Shown here: piece after piece, positions 23,884 through 33,207 of the stretch | Layout of the letters: the number at the start of each line of letters is the position of its first letter | How positions within the stretch are numbered: the first letter of the stretch is position 1 | Source of the DNA: Myrica gale | Lineage: Eukaryota > Streptophyta > Magnoliopsida > Fagales > Myricaceae | Length of the DNA: 64,000 bases | Assembly (NCBI GenBank): GCA_963930655.1 | Contig: OZ005609.1 | Span: forward strand, 23,075,001-23,139,000 | Reading direction: 5' to 3' | The notes under the pieces: generated by a model | Told to the model about the DNA's origin: nothing | The model's input: only the letters and a program-made list of their open reading frames with translations | Databases searched by the model: none | Made by a program: the position numbers and the translations under genes

Positions 23884-25033
23884 TTTCATCTATATGCAGA
23901 ATAATGCCAGGATCCCTCGGCTTTAGACAGCTTGGTAAGGAGTTCTTAACTATATATACTGATTATAATTTACTCACAATTTGATTCTCCACAAACAAAA
24001 CTTCTTTGTTATCCTTGATCTGTGGTTTTCAGGTTCAATATTGAAGTCCTCTCGTACGTGCATCTCAGGACAATATATAAGGCAGACATCGACATACAGC
24101 TTCCTTGATAACAATTTTCAATTGTCCCAGCTTGTTTTTTTCTTCTATTGTACGTCTTAGGTTGTAGAATAAGCTGCAGACTGCTATTCAACAATGTTGT
24201 ATTAATTACATAATATGACGGGGGCCAATAGGTGCTCGAAATTATGTTGCAATATATTGTTTTATCTTTCTTATATTATATGTTGAAGGTTTCATATTTA
24301 TATTGCTGAGTGTATTAATGTTGCATATATCATATCTTAAGTATTCGATCTATTGATACATCAGCACTCATCATTTAAAAAATAATTACTTTGGATTTCT
24401 ATCTTACTATTTAATTTGCATATCTAAATTAATTAAGATATCTATTCCAAATTTTAGGTTTCTTCATTATCCACCCAATCTTTAGGGTACGTCAATTGTG
24501 TTCTAGTTGTTCAAACTGATCCATCAATTCATTTTCAGCGACTGATCGGCAAAATTACCGATCAATCATTAGATTTAGTGATGAAAATTTTCCGTTACTA
24601 AAAACGTTTCGTGACAAAATTCGAGTTTGACCACGAAATATATTTAGTGACGTTCTTTCGCTGATAGAGCTCATGACGAAATTTTGACACAAAATCATTT
24701 TTTTTAGTGAGAGGGACTAATGGGTTGTGAGGCGGTTGGTGACTGGCCTTAATTAATGTTGAGGTAGGTAAATTAATATTAAGTAAACGGTTGGATTGGG
24801 CATATCATTGACGTGGATTTCAATGAAAGAACAAAATATCCGGCGACAAGTTTCTTTACAATTCGTTGGTATATTTAATGTTGAGGTAGCTGTACTTTCT
24901 TATTCACATTTATATGCATAAAAAGACAACTCCCACGCGAATTTATGAACAAATTAATAGATTTGTTCTATTGGAATTGGGTCTCAACTCAAATAATATA
25001 TTTAATATAAAGATTCATGTGTATTTTTTATTT
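23884..25033. other. 3' flank and intergenic DNA with a transposon-end-like segment
   Basis: 24530-24712 carries repeated phrases such as TTAGTGATGAAAATTTTC, TTAGTGACG and ACGAAATTTTGACAC, ending in TTTTTTTTAGTGA, the style of a decayed transposon terminus. No complete element or gene is seen. Confidence 0.4.
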
Positions 25034-25420
25034 GGGCAAAATATACTTTTTATTCATAAATTAGGTGTTACACTTTGCACTGTAAATTATTTGAGATATT
25101 ATACCCACAAACTACCAATTTCAAACACATGCACCCTCCGTATATTTTTTCATCAAATTGGGTGGACTTTTATTTTAAAATAAAACGTAGATTATACCTT
25201 TAAATGTAACTTGTTATTCATTTGATTTTGATTTTTTAAAAGCATAATTGTTATTTCGTTAAAAAAGAAGTAAATGTAGTCTAATTTGATAGAAAAAATA
25301 GACGGGAGTGTAATATTTATTAGAAATATGTAGTTGTGGGTGCAATGTTACAAACGTGCTAGTTTATAGTGCAAAGTGTAAAACACTTAATAGTTCATCA
25401 GTGAAAAGTGTGCTTTTTTT
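25034..25420. mobile_element. MITE-like foldback element
   Basis: The left end (GGGCAAAATATACTTTTTAT then TTACACTTTGCACTGTAAA) is mirrored by the right end, whose reverse complement reads AAAGCACACTTTTCACTGAT then TTACACTTTGCACTATAAAC. The arms are about 55 bp and imperfect, and there is no coding content. Outer boundaries are approximate and no target duplication was assigned. Confidence 0.6.
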
Positions 25421-25541
25421 CTTTTTTTTTTCTATTTTATCTTGGCTACTGCAATTTGTACGTGTACTAATGTTATTACGAAGAAGAAGGTGATCAAGTT
25501 GGATTGCTTTAACAAAACCTTACTCTTTACATACTTCGTTG

Positions 25542-25995
25542 TAGGGTTGCACACAACCGGACCGTAGACCGGACCGGAAAATCGGACCGTTGTAGGGCTG
25601 CACACAACCGGACCGCAGATCGGACCGGAAAATCGGACCGGTTTTGCGGTCTGGTCCAGTCTTAATTCTTAAAATGCGGTCCGAGCCGCATTTATTTTTT
25701 ATTAATTTTTAATACAAATTATAACTTAAAATATTTAATTTTAATCTAAACTAAAACTAAATATTTTTATATGCACTTCTCCCTTTGAAATTAACCTAAA
25801 TTTTTTTTTTTTACTTTAAAAAAAAAATGAAAAAATTGAAAAAAATTAAAACCGGTCCGGACCACTTAAGTGGTCCGGACCAGACTATATTTACTAAAAC
25901 CGGACCACTTATAACTGATCCGGTCCGGTCCTCTATTTTAAGAGGACCGGAATGCGGTCCGAAAAACCGGACCGCATTCCGGTTTTTCAGCCCTA
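25542..25995. mobile_element. Non-autonomous hAT element (CCGGACCG-rich) with 8-bp TSD
   Basis: Termini TAGGGTTGCAC and CAGCCCTA are short inverted repeats, and the element is flanked by perfect 8-bp copies CTTCGTTG (25534-25541 and 25996-26003), the signature of hAT transposition. The interior is built of ACCGGACCG / CGGTCCGG phrases. The first 50 bp are duplicated in tandem (TAGGGTTGCACACAACCGG and, about 51 bp later, TAGGGCTGCACACAACCGG). No ORF. A related fragment lies at 56.49 kb. Confidence 0.9.
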
Positions 25996-26198
25996 CTTCG
26001 TTGTTAATTTAGAAACCTACTCTTTACATGCTCTATTGTTTGACTTGATAACTTTTTATGTTTCGGTAAAAAAAATTCCCATAGAAAATTAATGATTTTC
26101 TTTTTCGTGAATTGAAACAATTTGATAATGGTAAAATTTCGCATAGAAAAATAATGACATTTGTTCTTGAAGAAACAAATTGATAGATGGTGAAAATG

Positions 26199-27210
26199 GG
26201 TTCAGTTATTGTGCGAATCACTTCCGTGTGAAGTGATGCGAAGCAACGCCTGAGATGGGTGCTTGACGATCTGATGGTCGCGAACTTGACATGTCATTTA
26301 ATGAATTCTCACCCATTCGAAGAGGCAACCCACCCGTGAAAATCTCGACCCCCCTGGGCTTGCATATTCATCATTCATGCTTGCCACTTCATCGTTCAAG
26401 TTGAGAATACATGAACGTGGACCCTTACGGATGTGCTGAGAAGAAAATGTGGGTTCTTCAGGGATGCAGTTCAAAGTTTCGTGAGATGCTTGAAAGGAAC
26501 TCAGTCTCTTCGAATGCGCTGATCTCAACTTATGCACATAATAAAGATGGTGAGGGGGCTCTTATGTCGTTTGAAGAGATGATACAGTCAGGTTTCCAAC
26601 CAGATTCGGTTAGCTTTCTGAGCGTCTTAACTGCTTCAGCCACTGTGGGCTTTGGTAGAATTTATAAAAATCATGAATTGGCAAAGAAAGCATCAAACCA
26701 ACTTTTCAACATGGAAGAATTTAGAGGTGTTGCTCCTTATGTCAATATGTCTAGTATCTACTTGGCAGCAGGTCAGTGGGAGAGTGTCGGGAGGGTGAAG
26801 AAGGCAATGGGGGATCGAGGAGTTAGAAAGGTCCCTGCTTACAGCTGGGTTGAAAATTTGAAATCAAACATAAGATTCATTTATTCTCAGCGAATGACAA
26901 GTCCCACCCACAAATGAGAAAGATGAAGGCTAAGTGTGCGAGAGAAGAAGACTCGCTGAGCGATCTGTGCGTGAGTAACGAGAGAGAGATAAGTGAGAGG
27001 GGGAAGAGATAGAGAGACGAATGCGATATGTGCTAGTGGTGTCACGGGTTTCGCAAAGAAAACGGGTCAGTGTCAGTCAAACGGGTCGATTTTATGGTTA
27101 GCTTCATTAAATGACATGACTCTCCTTCAACCGTCGGATGGCTATTTTTTAATCTCATCCATCGCTTCACTTTGATTCACACAATAAGCCTTCGCACAAT
27201 AACCGAATCC
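26199..27210. mobile_element. Pack-MULE carrying a PPR gene fragment, with TSD
   Basis: The 1.0-kb element is flanked by perfect 10-bp repeats GGTGAAAATG (26189-26198 and 27211-27220), within the 9-11 bp range of Mutator-like elements. Its ends are inverted: GGTTCAGTTATTGTGCGAA on the left, and GGATTCGGTTATTGTGCGAA as the reverse complement of the right. Similarity continues inward about 100 bp to the shared phrase CATGTCATTTAATGAA on both arms. The interior contains a PPR-protein fragment and no transposase, which defines a Pack-MULE. A paralogous segment at 35.8-36.05 kb has the flanking sequence with a single GGTGAAAAT and no insertion. Confidence 0.88.
26411..26917 (+). pseudogene. Captured pentatricopeptide-repeat (PPR) protein fragment
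   Basis: A 168-codon open frame contains PPR-type sequence: RNSVSSNALISTYAHNKDGE, then FEEMIQSGFQPDSVSFLSVL, then KNHELAKKASNQLFNMEE, APYVNMSSIYLAAGQWESV and KKAMGDRGVRKVPAYSWVE. These are recognisable parts of PLS-class PPR proteins with the E-motif region, but repeats normally lying between the LTA(C) motif and the IHKNHELA segment are missing, so two distant parts have been joined. After VEN the sequence leaves the family frame (SANDKSHP-like bases occur shifted). It lies wholly inside the MULE termini. It is probably non-functional, although the frame is open and a chimeric transcript is possible. Confidence 0.85.
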
Positions 27211-27639
27211 GGTGAAAATGCCCATTAAGTAATAAGATAAAATTAAAAGCACTTAAAATGACCCAAATCCCTCCTATGAGTGAGAGTTGTTTTCATTAAA
27301 ATCATGATCCATTGTGTAGATAGATCAGGTAACACAAGTTATTTGGAGTCTTATCTAGTTGTTATAAATAAGTATAATCTTGGGATTCAAACTAAATTGT
27401 ATAGATAAGGATCGGGTACCACAAGTCGATTAACTAAATATTTGAATTTCCTATCTTATTTTGTAATTATCTTGTATGTTGTTATCTTTTTTATTATAAA
27501 TTCGAATTACGAGATACTTGAGTCAAAATTATGTTAATTATGAGTAAACATTCTCAACACTGCTCATTGGTTCTCCCAGAGGATAAGATCCACGGTTTCA
27601 AATACACTTGAAAAAAGACCAGCTAGCAAGTTGGTCTAC

Positions 27640-28153
27640 GTCAGCCCCCCTATTCAAGAAATATCCCCCTCTTCAAAGCCACTTCCTCCCCTGGCAGAAG
27701 TTAGGGTCTCTTCGTAGTTATCAACTGCAATGAGAGAGATGCAGCGTAGCCAATTTGTAGATTACTAAATTCTTTGGTAAAAGGGTCATACAACTTACAA
27801 GACCAGGTCCCCCGTGAGAGTTGTCCAAGAAGATTGTGCCATTCTTCTAATATCCCCAAGGCCCCAATGTTTGTATATATCCTATAAGATCAGGTCCAAC
27901 GGTGACCAGTTTTGTTCTTGACTCCTTGACACCGTATTCAAGCAACAACCATATATCCATGTTAAACGGATATTAAATGGTTCCATAAAAGTTTCTCCAA
28001 GCACGAGGCAGGTCTCGTATAAGCCCTTCATTTGGTATCTGAGTTCCTTTCAAAATAAGTTTGTATCAGACTCCCTGAGTTTAGAAGCTTGATTAACATG
28101 AAGTCATTAGTTGCGACATCAAAACCAAATGCGATATCATTAGGGCTGGAATC
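27640..28153 (-). pseudogene. F-box protein (FBA interaction domain) pseudogene, 3' part
   Basis: Read on the minus strand and joined to the short piece beyond the copia element (33060-33086), the sequence gives PCLPGFDSSPNDIAFGFD then VATNDFMLIKLL, next WLLLEYGVKESRTKLVTVGP, a KNGTIFL-like piece, LYDPFTKEF, then YEETLTSARGGSGFEEGDIS. These are, in order, the hallmarks of the C-terminal FBA domain of plant F-box proteins (substrate adaptors of SCF ubiquitin ligases). Stops and frame changes interrupt it, for example TGA after RNSDTK, so it was already or has become a pseudogene. The Ty1/copia element sits inside it, with GAATC duplicated. Confidence 0.72.
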
Positions 28154-28468
28154 TGATAGAGAATGCTATGCAGTGAAAAGCATTGTAATATTTTGTATTT
28201 GCTCAATGATTCTCAGAGTACACAGTACCGCATATATACAGGTGTTCAAAGGCCTATGCTATCGGATAGGCATAACAGAAATATATTCTAGAACATATTC
28301 TAGAAGGAGGACACCTGGCATAACAGAAATATATTCTAGAATGAGGACACCTGGCATAACAGAAATATATGCTAGAAGATTGTATACAATGCTTAGATGT
28401 TATCAAGCGGTGCTGCTGAGGTGGATTGTTTTGAGGTAGATAAATCTGCATTAGATGACTCACTAACA
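28154..28468 (-). repeat. 3' LTR of the copia element
   Basis: 315 bp, TG...CA ends in element orientation. It contains three GGCATAACAGAAATATAT-type direct repeats. The polyprotein ORF runs 76 bp into this LTR before stopping at 28393. Confidence 0.97.
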
Positions 28469-31400
28469 TGCCCCCGCGAGCCAAGCTGTACAGGAAGAAC
28501 AGTGAGGCTCGTCCGAAGGCTGTGAAACCGAGAAGAGGACAAGGGCTTGGTGAAGATATCTGCCAATTGATCCTTGCTGGAGAGAAAGGAGACTTGTAGA
28601 GCTTTGGCATGGACACGGTCACGAACAAAATGATAATCAATATCCACATGCTTAGTGCGAGTATGCAAGACAGGATTAACAGACAAATAGGTAGCCCCCA
28701 AGTTGTCGCACCACAAAACAGGTGGTTGAGAGAGAAAAATGCCCAGGTCAGTTAAAAGAGACTGCAACCAGAGAAGTTCACAAGTAGCATGGGCTAAAGC
28801 CTTATACTCGGCCTCGGTACTAGACCGGGCAATGGTAGACTGCTTTTTAGAGCTCCAAGACACCAAATTAGAGCCATAGAAGACACAATAACCACCAGTA
28901 GATTTTCTGTCATCGAGACAACCAGCCCAATCCGCATCGGAGTAGGCTGCCAAAGTAGAAGTAGAGGAGCAAGAGAGATATAAACCATAGTCAACAGTAT
29001 GTTGTAGATAGCGTAAAATACGCTTCACAGCCTGCCAATGGGAGAGACGAGGAGCATGCATGTATTGACAAACTTTATTGACACAGAAGGCAAGATCAGG
29101 GCGAGTGAAAGAGAGGTATTGTAAACTGCCAACCACACTACGATATAAAGAAGCATCATCCATAGAATTGGAGTCAAAAGCAGACAACTTAGTAGAGGTA
29201 GCCATCGGACTGGTCACAGGCTTGCAATTGTGCATATTAGTCTTGCGAAGCAAGTCTAAAATATACTTGCGTTGAGACAAAAAGAAACCGCCAGCAGTGC
29301 GGTGACATTCAACGCCCAAAAAGTAATGCAGGGCACCCAAATTCTTAAGTGGAAAATCAGCACTGAGAGTGCGAATGAGATGAGACATGGCAGTAGCATT
29401 CGAACCAGTGAGAAGCACATCATCAACATACACCAAAAAGTAGAGAACCACAGAAGAGGTGCGAAGGATAAACAAAGAGCTATCAGACTGGGAAGAGACA
29501 AAACCAAGCTCAAGTAAACGAGAGCTTAATCGAGCAAACCAGGCACGGGGAGCCTGTTTAAGCCCATACAAGGCTTTATTAAGCTTGCAAACATAAGAGG
29601 GATAAGTAGGATGGATAAAACCTGGCGGTTGAGCCATGTAGACAGTGTCAGTGAGATCCCCGTGCAAAAATGCATTTTGGACATCCAATTGGTGAACCGG
29701 CCAGCCAGAGGAGACAGCAATGGACAAGACAAGTCGGATGGTTGTAGGCTTCACCACCGGGCTGAAAGTCTCTGAATAATCAAGGCCCTCAAGTTGGTTG
29801 AACCCTTTGGCAACAAGACGTGCTTTGCGTCTCTCAACAGAGCCATCCGGATGGTGCTTAGTCTTAAAGATCCAGCGACACCCCACAATATTCTGATCTG
29901 AAGTGGGAGGAACCAAAGTCCATGTATTAGTAGACATAAGAGCCTGAAACTCAACCTGCATAGCCTGCCTCCAGGCGGGATATTTTGAAGCTTCAGTGAC
30001 GGAGGTGGGGGCGTCGGGAACAGGGACAGTGGTAAGGTGGGCGCTGGGGGAAGGCCAGGGAATGGTGCCATCAGTGCGAAGCTTGGGACAATGAATATTG
30101 GACTGAGAACGGGTGCACATACGATGGGGCTGGGGAGAATTGGGTGGAGGCGCAGGGGGCGAGGAAGAGGAAAGAAGGGGGGAAGGTAGTGATGAAGAGG
30201 TATTCGAAGGAGGTTGGGAAGGGGGCTCTGTAGTAGGCTCAGGTGGGGAGAAGGAGAAGGGCCTTGAAGAGGTATGCGAAGGAGAGGATGGGCCACGAGA
30301 GGGAGCAGGCCGAGTAAGCTGCAGTGGGCCACGAAAGTGAGAGGATGGAGACACAAGTAGAGGAGGAAGAGAACAAGTAGAGGGAATGAAGCCAGCTGGG
30401 ACAGGAGGCTGGGAGAATGGAAATTGGGCCTCGTCAAAGAGAACATCTCGAGAGACATACACACGGCTAGTGGGCTGATGAAAGCAAATATAACCTTTGT
30501 GTTGAGAACTATAACCCAAGAACACACAGGGAAGAGAACGAAAGGCAAATTTATGCTTATTGTATGGTCTGAGGTTGGGCCAACAGAGGCAGCCAAAAGT
30601 TTTGAGAAATGAGTAATCTGGAGTTTTGTGAAAGAGAAGTTGATAGGGAGTCTTGTGACCTAAGACGGGTGTAGGTAAGCGATTAATAAGAAATACAGAT
30701 GTAGAAAACGCATCAGACCAAAATGAAAAGGGAGCAGACGATTGAGCGAGTAAGGCAAGGCCCGTCTCAACAATGTGTCGGTGTTTGCGTTCAACCGTGC
30801 CATTTTGAGCATGGGCATGAGGGCAAGATAAACGATGTTGAATGCCAAATAAATCAAGGAGAGACCGTAAAGAACGAAATTCACCACCCCAATCGGACTG
30901 TAAAACACGGATTTTGGCATTAAGTAGATGTTCTACATGACGTTTAAAGGATGTAAACACAGATAAAACATCAGATTTACATTGTAAAGGAAATAGCCAC
31001 GTAAATCTGCTATAGTCATCGACAAGAGATAAGTAGTAACGGAAGCCGCCTCTAGACAAAACAGGAGCAGGGCCCCAAACATCGGCAAAAAGAAGCTGCA
31101 AGGGGGACGTGGACCGAGAAGAGGAGGCAGTGTAAGGAAGCTGATGAAGTTTGGCGCGGCAACAGGAGGAGCAGAGGCCTGATTTGGGGTGAGCATGAAC
31201 TGGAAGAGAAAACGAAGAAATAATACGATGGACCAAGGACATGGAAGGATGGCCCAGCCGCAGGTGCCACTGGAGAGGAGAAGCTCTTTCACCAGTGTGC
31301 GCTTGAGGAGGAAAGGAAGGCTGAGCAGGAGCAAGGACGTACATCCCATTCTTAGTGTTGCCGTGAAGAAGAGGAGTCTTGGTATGAGAATCCTTCACAT

Positions 31401-32697
31401 AAAAAGAGGTAGAGTGAAATTCAAAAAATACATCATTGTCTTCACAAAATTGCCGAACAGAAAGTAAATTTTTTGAAAGAGAAGGAACATGAAAAAGTTG
31501 TAGGAGATGGAGATTGCCAGCAGAGGAAGGCACGGTGGAGCTGCCAACATTGTGAATGGGAAGAGCTGAACCATCACCAACTCGGACCTGTTCATCACCG
31601 CGATATTCAGTGGGGTGAAGAGTCAAGTTGGCAAAGTCATGGGTAAAGTGGTGTGTAGCAGCAGTGTCCGGATACCAGTTGGTATCGACAGAAGGGGCAG
31701 GAGAGGAAAAAGGTGGAGGGACAGAGGTGTAGTGAGCGGAAAAAGAGGGAGGAGGAGGAGCTTGGTAAGTCTGATTAAAACGATGGTGACAGAGAAGAGC
31801 AGTGTGACCGAATTTGAAGTAGACTTGACACTGTGGACGATTGGAAGGAAAATATGGAGAGGAGAAGCCAGAGGCAGAGGTGCGACCACCATTACGTCCC
31901 TTGCCTCGACCTCGGTAATGGCCCCTACCACGAAAGGTGCCACGACCACGATTGAAGTGATCTGAACCAGGTTTGTAGGTGAGATTGGCAGAGAGATCAG
32001 GAGAGGCAGTGAGGGTAGTATGTTGGTGAGAGAGGCGAGATTCATGAGTGAGAAGATGGCTGTAGACTTGAGCAGGCGTAAGAGGATCGACACGAGTGGT
32101 GATAGAGGTGACAACCGAATCATAGTCAGTGCCCAAGCCAGCTAAAAGAAAGGTGATGAACTCTGTGGATGAAAGGGATTTGCCAGCAGCAGCAAGTGTA
32201 TCCCGTAAAAGTTTGGCTTTCTGGTAGTAATCAGATAGAGACTCAGAGCCCTTTTTCAGGGTAGCAAGTTGAAACTGGAGGTGCATCACTCGTGCTTGAG
32301 ATTTTGCAGCAAAGAGGTCTTCAAGAATAAGCCATACCTCGCGGGAAGTAGTGGCTTCAAGAACATGGGCAATTAAATTTTCTGACAGGGATGAAATGAG
32401 AGCACTGAGAATGGCTTGGTCTTGTTGCTGCCAAGTCAAATAAAGAGGATTCAACTGGAATGAGGAGTCCAGGCTAGCTGGAGCAGGGCAAGAGCCATCG
32501 TCAAAACCGTAAAGGTCCTGCCCTTTGAGAAAGGGCACCAGCTGGGCTTTCCAAAGAAGGTAATTATCATTAGTCAGTTTGACTGTAACAAGATGGGAAA
32601 TGGTATTGACGGAAGTGAGAGAGGTTTTGAGGGGTTCAATGGAGGAGGTGGGGGGTGCAGATGAGGTTGGGGGAGGCTGTGGAGGTGAGTCGGCCAT
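28393..32697 (-). CDS. Copia Gag-Pol polyprotein
   Basis: One uninterrupted 1434-residue ORF in the canonical copia order. Gag/UBN2-type domain (LTNDNYLLWKAQLVPFLKGQ, about residue 43); CCHC zinc knuckle at about 290, altered because its second cysteine is Tyr (CQVYFKFGHTALLC); aspartic protease near 342 with DTAAT where most copia elements have D(S/T)GA; integrase with an HHCC zinc region (WHLRLGHPS ... CSSCC, about 480-520) and the catalytic core (FADVWGPA ... HAQNGTVERKH, about 540-635); reverse transcriptase with YVDDVLL near 1090; RNase H (YSDADWAG ... STEAEYKAL, from about 1250). The intact frame fits a young insertion. The zinc-knuckle substitution may reduce packaging, so autonomy is uncertain. 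Confidence 0.95.
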   Translation of the reverse strand: MADSPPQPPPTSSAPPTSSIEPLKTSLTSVNTISHLVTVKLTNDNYLLWKAQLVPFLKGQDLYGFDDGSCPAPASLDSSFQLNPLYLTWQQQDQAILSALISSLSENLIAHVLEATTSREVWLILEDLFAAKSQARVMHLQFQLATLKKGSESLSDYYQKAKLLRDTLAAAGKSLSSTEFITFLLAGLGTDYDSVVTSITTRVDPLTPAQVYSHLLTHESRLSHQHTTLTASPDLSANLTYKPGSDHFNRGRGTFRGRGHYRGRGKGRNGGRTSASGFSSPYFPSNRPQCQVYFKFGHTALLCHHRFNQTYQAPPPPSFSAHYTSVPPPFSSPAPSVDTNWYPDTAATHHFTHDFANLTLHPTEYRGDEQVRVGDGSALPIHNVGSSTVPSSAGNLHLLQLFHVPSLSKNLLSVRQFCEDNDVFFEFHSTSFYVKDSHTKTPLLHGNTKNGMYVLAPAQPSFPPQAHTGERASPLQWHLRLGHPSMSLVHRIISSFSLPVHAHPKSGLCSSCCRAKLHQLPYTASSSRSTSPLQLLFADVWGPAPVLSRGGFRYYLSLVDDYSRFTWLFPLQCKSDVLSVFTSFKRHVEHLLNAKIRVLQSDWGGEFRSLRSLLDLFGIQHRLSCPHAHAQNGTVERKHRHIVETGLALLAQSSAPFSFWSDAFSTSVFLINRLPTPVLGHKTPYQLLFHKTPDYSFLKTFGCLCWPNLRPYNKHKFAFRSLPCVFLGYSSQHKGYICFHQPTSRVYVSRDVLFDEAQFPFSQPPVPAGFIPSTCSLPPLLVSPSSHFRGPLQLTRPAPSRGPSSPSHTSSRPFSFSPPEPTTEPPSQPPSNTSSSLPSPLLSSSSPPAPPPNSPQPHRMCTRSQSNIHCPKLRTDGTIPWPSPSAHLTTVPVPDAPTSVTEASKYPAWRQAMQVEFQALMSTNTWTLVPPTSDQNIVGCRWIFKTKHHPDGSVERRKARLVAKGFNQLEGLDYSETFSPVVKPTTIRLVLSIAVSSGWPVHQLDVQNAFLHGDLTDTVYMAQPPGFIHPTYPSYVCKLNKALYGLKQAPRAWFARLSSRLLELGFVSSQSDSSLFILRTSSVVLYFLVYVDDVLLTGSNATAMSHLIRTLSADFPLKNLGALHYFLGVECHRTAGGFFLSQRKYILDLLRKTNMHNCKPVTSPMATSTKLSAFDSNSMDDASLYRSVVGSLQYLSFTRPDLAFCVNKVCQYMHAPRLSHWQAVKRILRYLQHTVDYGLYLSCSSTSTLAAYSDADWAGCLDDRKSTGGYCVFYGSNLVSWSSKKQSTIARSSTEAEYKALAHATCELLWLQSLLTDLGIFLSQPPVLWCDNLGATYLSVNPVLHTRTKHVDIDYHFVRDRVHAKALQVSFLSSKDQLADIFTKPLSSSRFHSLRTSLTVLPVQLGSRGHVSESSNADLSTSKQSTSAAPLDNI

Positions 32698-32744
32698 TGC
32701 TGAGAAAGAGCGTCAGACGTGAGTCGTGAGAGACTCTGATACCA

Positions 32745-33059
32745 TGATAGAGAATGCTATGCAGTGAAAAGCATTGTAATATTTTGTATTTGCTCAATGA
32801 TTCTCAGAGTACACAGTACCGCATATATACAGGTGTTCAAAGGCCTATGCTATCGGATAGGCATAACAGAAATATATTCTAGAACATATTCTAGAAGGAG
32901 GACACCTGACATAACAGAAATATATTCTAGAATGAGGACACCTGGCATAACAGAAATATATGCTAGAAGATTGTATACAATGCTTAGATGTTATCAAGCG
33001 GTGCTGCTGAGGTGGATTGTTTTGAGGTAGATAAATCTGCATTAGATGACTCACTAACA
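32745..33059 (-). repeat. 5' LTR of the copia element
   Basis: 315 bp, essentially identical to the 3' LTR. It should carry the element's promoter. The primer-binding site lies directly inside, at about 32734-32744. Confidence 0.97.
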
Positions 33060-33086
33060 GAATCAAACCCAGGAAGGCAGGGGACA
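33060..33086 (-). pseudogene. F-box/FBA pseudogene, short piece on the other side of the copia element
   Basis: Encodes VPCLPGFDS on the minus strand, directly continuing into the block at 28153 once the copia element and one GAATC copy are discounted. Further upstream on the minus strand (to about 33200) no convincing F-box coding sequence remains, so the 5' half of the gene is absent. Confidence 0.65.
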
Positions 33087-33207
33087 TTTGATTTTGGAAA
33101 AACCTTTGTTTATTTAGTTGCAACTTCAATAACTAGTATGAGAATTATTAATAACATTTTATAATCATGCAAATATGGACCAGTATTTTCTATAATCCTC
33201 AATCCCA

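Larger units (their letters stand above)
28154..33059 (-). mobile_element. Ty1/copia LTR retrotransposon, near-intact and young
   Basis: Two 315-bp LTRs (28154-28468 and 32745-33059) begin TG and end CA. I found one mismatch between them (CACCTGGCATAA versus CACCTGACATAA). A perfect 5-bp target duplication GAATC flanks the element (28149-28153 and 33060-33064). Reading on the minus strand, the primer-binding site TGGTATCAGAG, complementary to initiator tRNA-Met, follows the 5' LTR directly, and a GGGGGCA purine tract precedes the 3' LTR. A single polyprotein ORF spans the interior. One mismatch in 315 bp implies a recent insertion. It disrupts an F-box pseudogene. Confidence 0.97.

Noticed and set aside
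28089..28439. ORF with ITEIYSR repeats at 28.1-28.4 kb and again at 32.8-33.0 kb
   Set aside because: It is the LTR read in frame; the repeats are the GGCATAACAGAAATATAT motifs of the LTR.
29751..32123. Several long minus-strand frames (30.6, 31.3, 32.1 kb) and matching plus-strand frames
   Set aside because: They are shifted-frame shadows of the intact copia polyprotein.
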